Of a DNA stretch of 64,000 bases, positions 52,345 through 61,099 are shown piece by piece (position 1 is the first letter of the stretch; each line of letters starts with the position of its first letter). Made by a program: the position numbers and the translations under genes. The DNA is from Lachnospiraceae bacterium (GTDB taxonomy: Bacteria; Bacillota; Clostridia; Lachnospirales; Lachnospiraceae). The stretch covers positions 1 to 64,000 of the forward strand of contig CABJAW010000007.1 of NCBI GenBank assembly GCA_902363665.1, read 5' to 3'. The notes beneath the pieces were generated by a model that was not told the origin of the DNA, ran no database searches, and saw only the letters and a program-made list of their open reading frames with translations.

Positions 52345-54633
52345 ATGAATCTGGATGACACAAAAAAGAGAGTTCAAAAATATCTGAACTCTAATAAAAG
52401 ATATCCTTTGATTGTTGATGTTCAAACAAGGGAAGATTTAGCAAATATAGCAGAATATTTTAAGGTGGGTAGTAACAAGTTCCCGGCTATAGAGGAGTTT
52501 TGCAACCAAGATGAGGCAATAAAACTGGATGAGTTATACGCATCTGTATCAAGTAACAGTGGTAATACATTTATAACCGGATTGTCTGGATTCCTTATGC
52601 TATTTGGAGAAAATGTGGCAAAGCAGGCTTTAAAAACACTGATTACAACAAGCATTTCTGGTCATGTTGTAATTATTACATATCAATGTGAGAAATATCT
52701 CAGATTTACAGATCCTAGAATATCTGAGAGCGGAAGATTGGTTATCGTTGATGGAAATCCTGACAATATTTGCAATATAAATTTCATTTCTCCGACGCTC
52801 TCCGATATTTTTACGGATTCATATAGTGGGATACAGAACATTGGAACAGCCATAGATAGTTGCTTCAATAGAGATGCATATATTGCAACAGCAATAGATA
52901 AAAGCTCTTTTGCTGAATCAGTCTTTCATATTTCACAAGTAAATAATAGTTATGATATTCTCCGAAATAAAGATTCAAGAACAGGAATTGTTCCTCAAGC
53001 ATGTGGATTGCCGGAACAATGGGATTATGTGCTCCATCAAATGGGAAAATCAGGAACGTGGACTACGGTTATTGTAGACAATTTTGGGTCAGAAAATAAT
53101 CTTTTACATGTAATAAGAGAATATCCGAAATTTGACGTTGAAAAGAGATGGCTTTACTATATTGCACTTCTGATTTGCGGTGTTAAGAATAATGATTACC
53201 TTAAACTTGCGTTAAATAAGACGTCAAAATCCAGTGAATTGATAAAGAATATTTTTCGGTCTGTACTTGATATTGATTGGAAGAGTGAAAACTATCAGAA
53301 ATTGTATAGGCAAAGAAAAAGTTTAATTAGTGAGCTGAAAAAGCCATTGCCTGAGACGATAGATTTTTGTAAAATTTTATCAACCAAAGGAGAAGATGAA
53401 ATTTACTATCTGACAGATTTAACACAACCGGAAAAAGAAAAAATCATCAAATGGCTTAGCAATTATGGTGTGAAGTATTCAAAGGATGAGTTGGTTTCTA
53501 TTTTGATGAATGTCTATCCCGATTTAGCGTATTATTTGTCAAGTTATAGATATAGAAATGAATTTTTGAATACCTATTTTGAGAATTACAAATATCAAAA
53601 GATAACAAATCGTATTCTGCCATCTTTTGATAAAGTTGTTGAAGAGCAGGCAATAAAAATGGATTTTGTTACAATCTTAAAACCACGTACAGCCTATGTA
53701 GATAAACTTGATACACAAAATGCACAAGTATTTTTTGTTGATGCAATGGGAGTTGAATACTTAAGCTTTATTCAACAGAAGTGTAGCGAATACGGACTTT
53801 CGGCAAATATATCTTGTGCAAGATGCGAGTTGCCATCATTAACTGTATTTAACAAGGAATTTGTAGATGTGTTAAAAGATAAAGGATGTCTAATATCAGA
53901 TATAAAGGATTTAGATGATATTAAGCATCATGGCAAAGATAGCTTCGACTATGAGAAAGAAAAAACACCAATTTACCTCATAAAAGAGCTCGAAATAATA
54001 GATGATTTATTGACGAAAATTAAAGCAAGCATACTTGCTGGGTCATATAATAAAGCAATTATTATTTCTGACCATGGTGCTAGCCGACTTGCTGTCCTTC
54101 ATGAAACTGAAAATATATGGAATATGGAGACAAAAGGCGAGCATTCAGGAAGATGTTGCAAGATAAGTGAAATTGACGATAAACCAGATTTTGCAATTGA
54201 AGAGTCTGGATACTGGATTCTGGCGAATTATGACAGATTTAGGGGAAGCCGACGTGCAAATGTAGAAGTACACGGTGGAGCTTCTATGGAGGAAGTTGCG
54301 GTTCCAATTATTGAAATTACACAAAAAGCATCTAATATAGAAGCCTTTATCGTCGATGAATCAAGAGTTTTAACATTAGGTGCAAAGGAATACGCAATCA
54401 TTAAAATTTATGTTGGAATTAGAAGTAATAATATTTCCATTAAATTGGATGGTAATTATTACAATGCTGAAGAAACTGCTGAACCTTATATATACAGCAT
54501 AGAATTGAAAAATTACAGCAAAAAAGGCAAGTTTTCTATTGATATCCTTGATGGTGGCAGTGTTCTCGCATCTGGACAGCAGTTTGAAATTGAGAAAAAG
54601 GGAATGTCACAGAATAATATGTTCGATTTTTAG
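52345..54633 (+). CDS. pglZ: PglZ-family alkaline-phosphatase-fold protein
   Basis: 762 residues from ATG 52345, which has GGAGG 9 bases upstream; an earlier start at 52324 lacks one. The PglZ domain (about 455-700) has the metal-site motifs of the alkaline phosphatase superfamily: Asp466 in FFVDAMGVEYL, Asp576-His577 in ISDHGASRLAVLHE, and His643 in HGGASMEEVAVPI. PglZ is the shared signature gene of BREX and Pgl defence systems. The N-terminal 450 residues are variable and a small beta-rich domain ends the protein. It is directly followed by brxL. Confidence 0.88.
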   Translation: MNLDDTKKRVQKYLNSNKRYPLIVDVQTREDLANIAEYFKVGSNKFPAIEEFCNQDEAIKLDELYASVSSNSGNTFITGLSGFLMLFGENVAKQALKTLITTSISGHVVIITYQCEKYLRFTDPRISESGRLVIVDGNPDNICNINFISPTLSDIFTDSYSGIQNIGTAIDSCFNRDAYIATAIDKSSFAESVFHISQVNNSYDILRNKDSRTGIVPQACGLPEQWDYVLHQMGKSGTWTTVIVDNFGSENNLLHVIREYPKFDVEKRWLYYIALLICGVKNNDYLKLALNKTSKSSELIKNIFRSVLDIDWKSENYQKLYRQRKSLISELKKPLPETIDFCKILSTKGEDEIYYLTDLTQPEKEKIIKWLSNYGVKYSKDELVSILMNVYPDLAYYLSSYRYRNEFLNTYFENYKYQKITNRILPSFDKVVEEQAIKMDFVTILKPRTAYVDKLDTQNAQVFFVDAMGVEYLSFIQQKCSEYGLSANISCARCELPSLTVFNKEFVDVLKDKGCLISDIKDLDDIKHHGKDSFDYEKEKTPIYLIKELEIIDDLLTKIKASILAGSYNKAIIISDHGASRLAVLHETENIWNMETKGEHSGRCCKISEIDDKPDFAIEESGYWILANYDRFRGSRRANVEVHGGASMEEVAVPIIEITQKASNIEAFIVDESRVLTLGAKEYAIIKIYVGIRSNNISIKLDGNYYNAEETAEPYIYSIELKNYSKKGKFSIDILDGGSVLASGQQFEIEKKGMSQNNMFDF

Positions 54634-54645
54634 AGGTAAAAATAA

Positions 54646-56082
54646 ATGACTGATAAACTTAGAGACTATTTTGATGAAATGGTTGTTTATAAAGATTTAA
54701 AAAATAATAATTTCTTTTCTTCTCTTGGACTTCCTGCATTTTTAAGAGATTATCTTTTGAAAATGTTCAGCGATGATTTTGGGAATTTTGATGTGGATGA
54801 AGTATCTGCATTTGTTAAGAAGTTCATACCCAAAAAAGAGGATTGGATGAGTATAAAAAATAAAATCATCTATGAGAATGAAAGTGTTCAAATCCTGACA
54901 AAAATTTCCGTAGATATCAATATAAAGACCGGAGAAATATCATTTGCTATTCCTGATTTTGGAGTTACTGAAAAGGAAACTTTGATTGAACCGGCTATTT
55001 GGGATGTCTATAAAGAAGATTTGATAAATACAGGAGAAACTTGGGGAATTATAAAATTAGGATATCGTCAACCTGACGATACAGTAAAGCCAAAGATTCC
55101 GGGAAAAATAAAGTTGACTGGTTTCAAGAATTTTCGCCCTTATACGGTAGATGTTGAGTATTTTAAAGAAATGAGGTCAAACTTTGAAACGGATGAATGG
55201 ATAGATATCTTATTAGGAGCTATCGACTATAATGCTGACGGATATGAAACGAAACTTCAAAAGCTGACAATGCTTACTAGACTATTGCCGTTTGTAGAGA
55301 AAAGAATAAACCTTATTGAACTAGCTCCTAAGGGAACTGGAAAAAGTTATGTTTTTGGTCATATCAGTAAAAACGGCTTGCTGACAGACGGTGGAAAAGT
55401 TACCCGTTCAAAAATGTTTTATGATGCTAACAGAAGAAAACCGGGTTATATTTGTGGTCCGGACTATGTAGCGATTGATGAAGTAAAGCTTGTAAATTTC
55501 GGCGACGAAAATGAAATGCGTTCCATACTTCAAGGATATCTTGAGTACGGTACATTTAATTCCAATGGCTATAATGGAGAATCGGATGCTGGTGTAGTAT
55601 TCCTTGGTAATATAAAAGAAGAAAACATGGATGAGTATGGTTATATGTTAGGAGAATTACCTACGTTGTTTCAGGAAACGGCACTTCTTGACCGTATTCA
55701 CGGATTCGTTAAAGGGTGGGATATACCTAGAATGAATGATGGTCTTAAACTAACCGGATGGGCACTTAACTCTGAATATTTCTGCTCTATTCTTCATGAA
55801 CTCAGAAATGATATGAGTTATCGTGCCATTGTGGAAAAGATTGTAGAAGTTCCCGAGCATGCGGATACTCGTGATACAGAGGCAATTAAAAGGTTGGCAA
55901 CTGCATATTTAAAGCTGCTGTTTCCAAATGTTAGAAATGAGTTTGATGTTGACAAGATGGAATTTAGAGACTACTGTTTAACGCCAGCTATGAAAATGCG
56001 AAGAATTATCAAACTTCAGCAAGGCATGATTGACAGTGAATATAAAAATAAAGATGTTCCATGTTTAATGGTGAGAGAATAA
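54646..56082 (+). CDS. brxL: BrxL-like AAA+ protein, short form
   Basis: 478 residues. BrxL is an AAA+ ATPase that assembles on DNA in BREX systems. Walker A is LAPKGTGKSYVFG (Lys233) and Walker B is YVAIDEVKL (Asp278, Glu279). The sensor stretch GVVFLGNIKEE and LDRIHGFVKGWDIPRM follow. The usual C-terminal Lon-like domain of long BrxL proteins (about 680 residues) is absent, as in the short BrxL group. It sits 12 bases after pglZ and overlaps the next start by one base, so the set is one operon. Confidence 0.87.
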   Translation: MTDKLRDYFDEMVVYKDLKNNNFFSSLGLPAFLRDYLLKMFSDDFGNFDVDEVSAFVKKFIPKKEDWMSIKNKIIYENESVQILTKISVDINIKTGEISFAIPDFGVTEKETLIEPAIWDVYKEDLINTGETWGIIKLGYRQPDDTVKPKIPGKIKLTGFKNFRPYTVDVEYFKEMRSNFETDEWIDILLGAIDYNADGYETKLQKLTMLTRLLPFVEKRINLIELAPKGTGKSYVFGHISKNGLLTDGGKVTRSKMFYDANRRKPGYICGPDYVAIDEVKLVNFGDENEMRSILQGYLEYGTFNSNGYNGESDAGVVFLGNIKEENMDEYGYMLGELPTLFQETALLDRIHGFVKGWDIPRMNDGLKLTGWALNSEYFCSILHELRNDMSYRAIVEKIVEVPEHADTRDTEAIKRLATAYLKLLFPNVRNEFDVDKMEFRDYCLTPAMKMRRIIKLQQGMIDSEYKNKDVPCLMVRE

Positions 56083-56279
56083 TGAGTAAAGAGTGTATTG
56101 CTTGTGGAAAAAAGCAATTGGATAAAGATACTGTAGGCATAAACAAAAAGCTTCTTGGAAAAGACATTGCCAATTTTTATTGTATGGACTGTTTGGCTGA
56201 TTTTTTAGGATGTACTGTTGATGATTTGCTGGACAAAATAGAAGAATTTAAGGATGAAGGGTGTACACTTTTTAAATGA
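56082..56279 (+). CDS. Four-cysteine zinc-knuckle protein (65 aa)
   Basis: 65 residues starting at the ATG that overlaps the brxL stop (TAATG). CIACGKK and FYCMDCLADFLG give two CxxC pairs, probably binding zinc or iron-sulfur. The tail LLDKIEEFKDEGCTLF ends in a further cysteine near the C-terminus. Similar small proteins occur beside cysteine desulfurases in Clostridia. A role as sulfur carrier or scaffold for the downstream desulfurase is plausible, not shown. Confidence 0.75.
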   Translation: MSKECIACGKKQLDKDTVGINKKLLGKDIANFYCMDCLADFLGCTVDDLLDKIEEFKDEGCTLFK

Positions 56280-56288
56280 GGAATAGCT

Positions 56289-57413
56289 ATGAAGCATTTT
56301 ATATACGCTGATAATGCAGCAACAACAAAATTGGATAAAGATGCATTTAATGCAATGCTTCCATGGCTTCAAGAAGAATATGGCAATGCGTCGCAACCAT
56401 ATTCATTTGCACGTAAACCGAAAAAAGCCTTGATGGAAGCTAGAACTTTAATTGCAGAATGCATCGGTGCTCAACCAGATGAAATTTATTTTACGTCAGG
56501 AGGCACGGAAAGTGATAACTGGGCAATAAAGGGGATTGCTGAGAAGGGGAAAAAACATCATACAATTGCAACGCAGATTGAACATCATGCAATCCTGAAT
56601 GCCTGTAGAAGATTAGAACACTTTGGATTTCAAGTGGATTATCTTCCAGTTGACAAACAAGGTGTTGTATCATGCGAAGATTTAGTGAAATTTATAAAAG
56701 GTAATACTGAGCTGATTTCTGTAATGATGGTTAATAATGAAATTGGAACGATTGAACCAATAAAAGAGTTAGCAACCGTAGCTCATGATAACGGTATTTT
56801 ATTTCATACAGATGCAGTTCAGGCAGTTGGGCATATTCCAATTGATGTCAGTGACTTATGTGTGGATATGCTTTCTGCCTCGGCACACAAATTTAACGGA
56901 CCAAAGGGAATTGGTTTTTTGTACATTAAGAGAGGTACAAAAATATCTTCATTTGCAGATGGTGGTGCTCAGGAATTCCATAAGCGTGCAGGAACTGAAA
57001 ATATTGCTTCGATTGTAGGAATGTCCATTGCATTGAAAAAAAGTTGCGATGAAATGGAAAAAGTGAATAAAAAACTACTTGCTTTAGATGAAGCATTTAA
57101 CGATGTTCTTTTGAAGTCTAAGATAGATTTTATTAGAAATGGTTCTAATAATCATGTTCCGGGGAATATAAATTTGTCTATCCGCAGAACGAGTGGGGAA
57201 ATGTTACTGCATCGTTTGGATTTGATGGGAATTTGTATATCAACGGGTTCGGCTTGTGATTCTGTAAATACAGAAGTCTCGCATGTTATTAAGGCAATCG
57301 GAGTACCATCTGAGTATTCAGAAGGCACTATTCGTATTTCGTTTGGTAGAGACAATACAGAAGAAGACGCAATTATGATTGCAAAGGCTCTAGTTAAAGT
57401 CATTAAAGGATAA
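56289..57413 (+). CDS. Cysteine desulfurase (NifS/IscS family)
   Basis: 374 residues. A PLP enzyme that takes sulfur from cysteine onto its own cysteine. The PLP lysine is Lys201 in SAHKFNGPKGIG, and the active cysteine is Cys323 in STGSACDS. TGGTESDNWAIKG (about 71) contacts the cofactor. It lies 9 bases after the zinc-knuckle gene in the PglZ-BrxL operon. IscS-like desulfurases feed DNA phosphorothioation (DndA) and tRNA thiolation. In this operon a sulfur step in DNA or RNA modification is possible. Confidence 0.93.
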   Translation: MKHFIYADNAATTKLDKDAFNAMLPWLQEEYGNASQPYSFARKPKKALMEARTLIAECIGAQPDEIYFTSGGTESDNWAIKGIAEKGKKHHTIATQIEHHAILNACRRLEHFGFQVDYLPVDKQGVVSCEDLVKFIKGNTELISVMMVNNEIGTIEPIKELATVAHDNGILFHTDAVQAVGHIPIDVSDLCVDMLSASAHKFNGPKGIGFLYIKRGTKISSFADGGAQEFHKRAGTENIASIVGMSIALKKSCDEMEKVNKKLLALDEAFNDVLLKSKIDFIRNGSNNHVPGNINLSIRRTSGEMLLHRLDLMGICISTGSACDSVNTEVSHVIKAIGVPSEYSEGTIRISFGRDNTEEDAIMIAKALVKVIKG

Positions 57414-57435
57414 GATGGATTCATAAGGAAAGTAA

Positions 57436-57618
57436 TTGGTAAATTACACGGACATATCATTTACTTTAATTAACCACATTTTGGGATATAAGTCTGACAC
57501 AATGAAACTGGTCAAAACATATAAGGCGGAAAAGAACAGTGCAAGCTTCGGACAGATGCTTTACTGCCCTTATGATTATGATAAAGTAAGATTGATTGTA
57601 AAGAAAATGACTGACTAG
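57436..57618 (+). CDS. Possible short protein after the desulfurase
   Basis: A 60-codon frame from a TTG, with only a weak ribosome binding site. The second half, LVKTYKAEKNSASFGQML and YDYDKVRLIVKKMTD, reads like a protein end and could be a remnant of a larger gene. No family recognised. Confidence 0.3.
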   Translation: MVNYTDISFTLINHILGYKSDTMKLVKTYKAEKNSASFGQMLYCPYDYDKVRLIVKKMTD

Positions 57619-57746
57619 ATGAGTTCTGGGTTTGAATGATAAGAGAATTTGACAATGACAGATGGAACGGTTATCCCTATATGACGAATGAGAGAGTTAG
57701 GGAGAAGTGTTTGGAGATATGTAGGAGTAGTTCAGAAAGGAAATCA

Positions 57747-58730
57747 ATGGAATCAAAACCAAGGATTTTATATTTACAAAAGATACTGCTTGAGAGAACA
57801 GATGAGGAAAATATGCTTTCCACAACGCAGTTAATCAATATATTAAATGATGAATATGGGATATCTGCTCATAGGACTACCATAACAAAGGATATTGCGG
57901 CTCTTCAGGAGTTTGGAATGGATATTGTTGTTATTCATTCCACTCAAAGTAAATACTTTGTGGCAAGCCGTAAGTTTGAGCTACCTGAGCTGAAACTGTT
58001 GATTGACGCAGTAGAATCATCCAAATTTATTACGAGTAAGAAAAGCGACGCACTGATTGAGAAGATACATACAATGACAAGTGCAGGGCAGGTGGCAAAA
58101 CTCAGGAGAAACAACTATGTTGTTAATCGAATAAAGCCGGACAACGAGCAGATTTATTATATTATTGACACGATAAATGAAGCCATAAATAGCGGCAAGC
58201 AGATTTCATTTCAGTATTATGACTATACAGGACTAAAGAAGAAAGTTCTTAAGAATAAAGGCGAGGTGTATAAGCTCAGTCCGTATAAACTTATCTGGTG
58301 TGGGGACTATTATTATGTTCTCGGATATTCTGAAAAGCAGAGAAAAGTTATAAATTTTAGAGTAGACCGCATTGCATTGAGACCAGATATACTTGCTAAG
58401 GATATTATTCCTATGCCCGATGATTTTGATATTGAGAATTTTACAAAAGAAGTGTTCTTTATGTTCTCAGGAGAGAAAGTTCTTGTGGATTTGCGGTGTG
58501 ATAACAGCCTGATGAAAACAATGGTTGACCGTTTCGGAGAAGATGTGACAACCCTTGCGTATGATATGACTTCTTTCAGAGTACAGACCGAAGTATCAGC
58601 CAGTCCTACCTTTTTCGGTTGGGTGTTTGGCTTTAATGGAAAAGTACAGATACTTGCACCGGAAAGTGTGAAAGAACAGTACAGACAGATGATTGCAAAA
58701 GCCGATGAGGATATGCAAGAGAGTGAGTAG
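57747..58730 (+). CDS. WYL-domain transcriptional regulator
   Basis: 327 residues from ATG 57747 (AGAAAGG upstream). The N-terminal winged helix has LSTTQLINILNDEYGISAHRTTITKDIAALQEFGMDI, and the WYL domain follows: ISFQYYDYTGLKKKVL, YKLSPYKLIWCGDYYYVLGYS and INFRVDRIAL, with the WxYL-type core as WCGDYYYVL. WYL proteins often control phage defence genes and bind ligands or nucleic acids. It could regulate the upstream operon or the downstream nuclease. Confidence 0.9.
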   Translation: MESKPRILYLQKILLERTDEENMLSTTQLINILNDEYGISAHRTTITKDIAALQEFGMDIVVIHSTQSKYFVASRKFELPELKLLIDAVESSKFITSKKSDALIEKIHTMTSAGQVAKLRRNNYVVNRIKPDNEQIYYIIDTINEAINSGKQISFQYYDYTGLKKKVLKNKGEVYKLSPYKLIWCGDYYYVLGYSEKQRKVINFRVDRIALRPDILAKDIIPMPDDFDIENFTKEVFFMFSGEKVLVDLRCDNSLMKTMVDRFGEDVTTLAYDMTSFRVQTEVSASPTFFGWVFGFNGKVQILAPESVKEQYRQMIAKADEDMQESE

Positions 58731-58801
58731 TGATTCGTAAATGATTTAGAATTTGTGTGAAAAATCAATTATTATGAATATGAAAATGATATGTTTTTAA
58801 A

Positions 58802-58822
58802 TTGTGCAGACGGTCTGCACAA
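58802..58822. repeat. Palindrome copy 1, before yhcG
   Basis: Perfect arms TTGTGCAGAC and GTCTGCACAA around a single G. It lies 17 bases before the start codon of the YhcG gene, overlapping the place of a promoter or leader. Identical arms recur at 59854 and 60095. Confidence 0.85.
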
Positions 58823-58838
58823 TTAGGAAGGAGTCAAT

Positions 58839-59852
58839 ATGCTTACACCGTCAAATCAATATTTGCAGGCAGTAGAAGAAATAAATGATTATGTCAATCA
58901 GGCTAAATGCAGAGCTTCTGTCAGTGTAAATAGTGAGATAATGAAAACAAATATATTTATTGGAAATGTTATTATCCGCAATTCTGAGTGGGGAAATAAA
59001 TTTGTGGAAAATCTGTCTAAGGATATGAAGATGAGATTTCCAAGTGCAAAAGGTTATTCTGTCAGAAATTTAAAATATATGAAGAAATTTGCACAGATTT
59101 TTACGGAAGATGATGTAGATGAGTACGGATTGGGAAGAATTACTTGGAGTCATCATCAGATATTGATGAGTAAAGTGTCAAATCGAGAAGAATATATATG
59201 GTATCTGGAAAAAACTTTGGAACATAAGTGGTCAGTTGATGATTTGAATTCCCAAGTTAAGAGTCAATTATATGAGCGACAGGCGGTTGCTAACAAAATA
59301 TCAAATTTTGAAAGACGATTACCGGCTGAACAAAAGGATATGGTAGTAAGCACAATGAAAGACCCATATATGTTTGATTTCATCAATTATACGGAAGAAA
59401 TGTTGGAAACAGATATAGAAAATGAACTTGTAAAAAATGTTACTTCTCTACTGATGGAATTAGGCACTGGTTTTGCTTTTATGGGACAGCAGTATCATCT
59501 TGAAGTTGGAGGAAAAGATTTTTATATAGACCTTCTGTTTTATAACACAAAGCTTAGATGTTATGTAGCAATAGACCTTAAAACTGGCGAGTTTAAGCCA
59601 GAACAGGCAGGAAAGATGAATTTTTATTTATCTGCTTTAGACGATTTAGTGAAAGCTCCAGAGGATAATCCATCAGTGGGACTTATTTTGTGCAGAGATG
59701 AAAATAGAACAATTGCAGAGTATGCATTGAGAGATATGTCAAAACCGATTGGTGTCAGTGAATATCACTTATGCACGGATTTACCGTTAGATTTGAAAAA
59801 TGCATTACCTGCCGTAGAAGATATTAGAAGTAGAATTGATATGAAAAAGTAA
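58839..59852 (+). CDS. YhcG/DUF1016 family PDDEXK nuclease
   Basis: 337 residues. The N-terminal DUF1016 domain (FIGNVIIRNSEWGNKFVENLSKDM, FPSAKGYSVRNLKYMKKFA) is helical. The C-terminal nuclease domain has the PDDEXK core: Asp231 in FYIDLLFYN, and Asp246 and Lys248 in AIDLKTGEF. Such nucleases are found in defence islands and some act on structured or modified DNA. The gene is bracketed by copies of one palindrome and has its own AAGGAGG ribosome binding site. Confidence 0.9.
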   Translation: MLTPSNQYLQAVEEINDYVNQAKCRASVSVNSEIMKTNIFIGNVIIRNSEWGNKFVENLSKDMKMRFPSAKGYSVRNLKYMKKFAQIFTEDDVDEYGLGRITWSHHQILMSKVSNREEYIWYLEKTLEHKWSVDDLNSQVKSQLYERQAVANKISNFERRLPAEQKDMVVSTMKDPYMFDFINYTEEMLETDIENELVKNVTSLLMELGTGFAFMGQQYHLEVGGKDFYIDLLFYNTKLRCYVAIDLKTGEFKPEQAGKMNFYLSALDDLVKAPEDNPSVGLILCRDENRTIAEYALRDMSKPIGVSEYHLCTDLPLDLKNALPAVEDIRSRIDMKK

Positions 59853-59853
59853 T

Positions 59854-59874
59854 TTGTGCAGACCGTCTGCACAA
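59854..59874. repeat. Palindrome copy 2, after yhcG
   Basis: The same arms TTGTGCAGAC and GTCTGCACAA around a C, beginning one base after the yhcG stop. The stretch 59890-59930 after it forms a hairpin with arms CATTGAA and TTCAATG, repeated after copy 3. Confidence 0.85.
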
Positions 59875-59972
59875 ATTGCAAATTTAAATTGCATTGAACA
59901 AAAAGCCTTTATGGGCGGAAATTTTCAATGGAATAAAAATGACAGATATGTTGTATCGGTGTTATTGGCTGA

Positions 59973-60065
59973 AGGATAATACATAGTAAAAGTGTTCTTA
60001 GAGATTTTGGACTCCGTGAATCCAAAATCTATACGGCTGTTATTGAAGATTTATATATTGCTTAG
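59973..60065 (+). pseudogene. Possible gene remnant between palindromes
   Basis: A frame without start codon reads SKSVLRDFGLRESKIYTAVIEDLYIA then stop. It reads like native protein, but is only 30 codons. Perfect stems overlap it: GATTTTGGA/TCCAAAATC (60004-60030) and AGATTGTTGCC/GGCAACAATCT (60064-60092). The rest of the 513-base gap has no supported gene. Confidence 0.3.
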
Positions 60066-60094
60066 ATTGTTGCCACAGTGAGGCAACAATCTAA

Positions 60095-60115
60095 TTGTGC
60101 AGACGGTCTGCACAA
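60095..60115. repeat. Palindrome copy 3
   Basis: The third copy of the TTGTGCAGAC / GTCTGCACAA palindrome with central G. It is followed at about 60131-60170 by a second copy of the CATTGAA...TTCAATG hairpin, so palindrome plus hairpin form an 80-base unit present twice. Confidence 0.85.
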
Positions 60116-60237
60116 ATTGCAGGATAAAAGTTCATTGAACAAAAAAGCCTTTATAGGCTGTAATTTTCAATGAAAACAAAAACTTTACTTTTAACATTGG
60201 TTGAGTTAAAAAGAAATAAATTGAGTTAAAAGGTGCG

Positions 60238-60272
60238 GAGGTGTTAGCAAATTGCGACACCTCTTTTCTTTT
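60238..60272 (+). terminator. Terminator before the LexA-like gene
   Basis: GAGGTGT (60238-60244) pairs with ACACCTC (60257-60263), followed by TTTTCTTTT. Confidence 0.8.
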
Positions 60273-60285
60273 GCGAAAAACCTAC

Positions 60286-60344
60286 TTGAAAAAATTTTCG
60301 TATCAGGTATAATAAAACTATCGAAAGCAGACTGCTTCCGATAG
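60286..60344 (+). promoter_or_regulatory. Promoter and operator of the LexA-like repressor
   Basis: A -35 TTGAAA (60286-60291), a 16-base spacer and a perfect -10 TATAAT (60308-60313). Just downstream is a 27-base palindrome with arms CTATCGAAAGCAG (60318-60330) and CTGCTTCCGATAG (60332-60344), one mismatch. Its position over the start point suggests autorepression by the LexA-like protein. Confidence 0.8.
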
Positions 60345-60365
60345 AAAAGAAAGCGAGGTGCAGGT

Positions 60366-60965
60366 ATGAGAAGCAAGAGTCCTGAACTTATGAGTGAGAT
60401 AAAAAAGTATATCGAGGATTATTACCTGCAAAACAGACAATCCCCATCAACTACGAAGATTGCTGAAGCTGTTGGCATTGCCAGAGGTACAGCATATAAA
60501 TACTTGGTAGAGATGGCTCAGAAGAATATGATTGAGTATGACGGGCAGGAGATTCGTACCAATGTGACCCGTAAGTACAGTGGCGAACAGACACAGACAC
60601 CGATTGTAGGTTCTATTCCTTGTGGCAGTCCTCAGTATGAGGAAGAAAATATTGAAGAATATGTATCACTTCCTACTGCCATTTTCGGCAAAGGAGATTT
60701 CTTCATATTAAGAGCAAGCGGTCAGTCTATGATTGAAGCAGGGATTGATGACGGCGACCTTGTGGTTGTTAAAAAGCAGGTAGAAGCCAATGATGGCGAT
60801 ATAGTAGTTGCCCTTGTGGATAATCAGAATACATTGAAACGCTACTTCCGAGATGATGAGAATAAGAAAATCATTCTCCACCCGGAAAATAAGAAGATGA
60901 AAGACATCATTGTAGATGAGTGCTGCATTCAGGGTGTGGCTTGTCACATCATCAAAGAACTATAA
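60366..60965 (+). CDS. LexA/CI-like repressor with S24 peptidase
   Basis: 199 residues. The winged helix (QSPSTTKIAEAVGIARGTAYKYLVEM) binds DNA. The peptidase part has the cleavage-site region GSIPCGSP (about Cys85-Gly86), nucleophile Ser121 in ASGQSMIEAG and Lys158 in NTLKRYF. RecA-stimulated self-cleavage would free ICE genes after DNA damage. It resembles host LexA but lies in the regulatory end of the ICE with its own operator. Confidence 0.88.
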   Translation: MRSKSPELMSEIKKYIEDYYLQNRQSPSTTKIAEAVGIARGTAYKYLVEMAQKNMIEYDGQEIRTNVTRKYSGEQTQTPIVGSIPCGSPQYEEENIEEYVSLPTAIFGKGDFFILRASGQSMIEAGIDDGDLVVVKKQVEANDGDIVVALVDNQNTLKRYFRDDENKKIILHPENKKMKDIIVDECCIQGVACHIIKEL

Positions 60966-60979
60966 CAGAGGACAGACGA

Positions 60980-61099
60980 ATGAGAACACTTGAAGGAATT
61001 CGCTATCTAATCAATTTGGATAGTGCGGAAATACAACAGAACTTTGCCGGAGGAGTTGCACCGCCGGACAAGGTGGAGTCGGAGGTGGACACAACTTGA
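60980..61099 (+). CDS. 39-residue peptide before immA
   Basis: A short frame MRTLEGIRYLINLDSAEIQQ... with a moderate ribosome binding site. Its stop overlaps the TTG start of the ImmA gene, so it may set translation of that gene. No family recognised. Confidence 0.45.
   Translation: MRTLEGIRYLINLDSAEIQQNFAGGVAPPDKVESEVDTT

Noticed and set aside
56289..57413. Calling the desulfurase DndA
   Set aside because: No DndB-DndE or SspBCD genes are nearby, so a Dnd system cannot be claimed.
58802..60115. CRISPR array
   Set aside because: The three repeats are perfect palindromes at unequal distances (about 1030 and 220 bases) with no spacer units and no cas genes.
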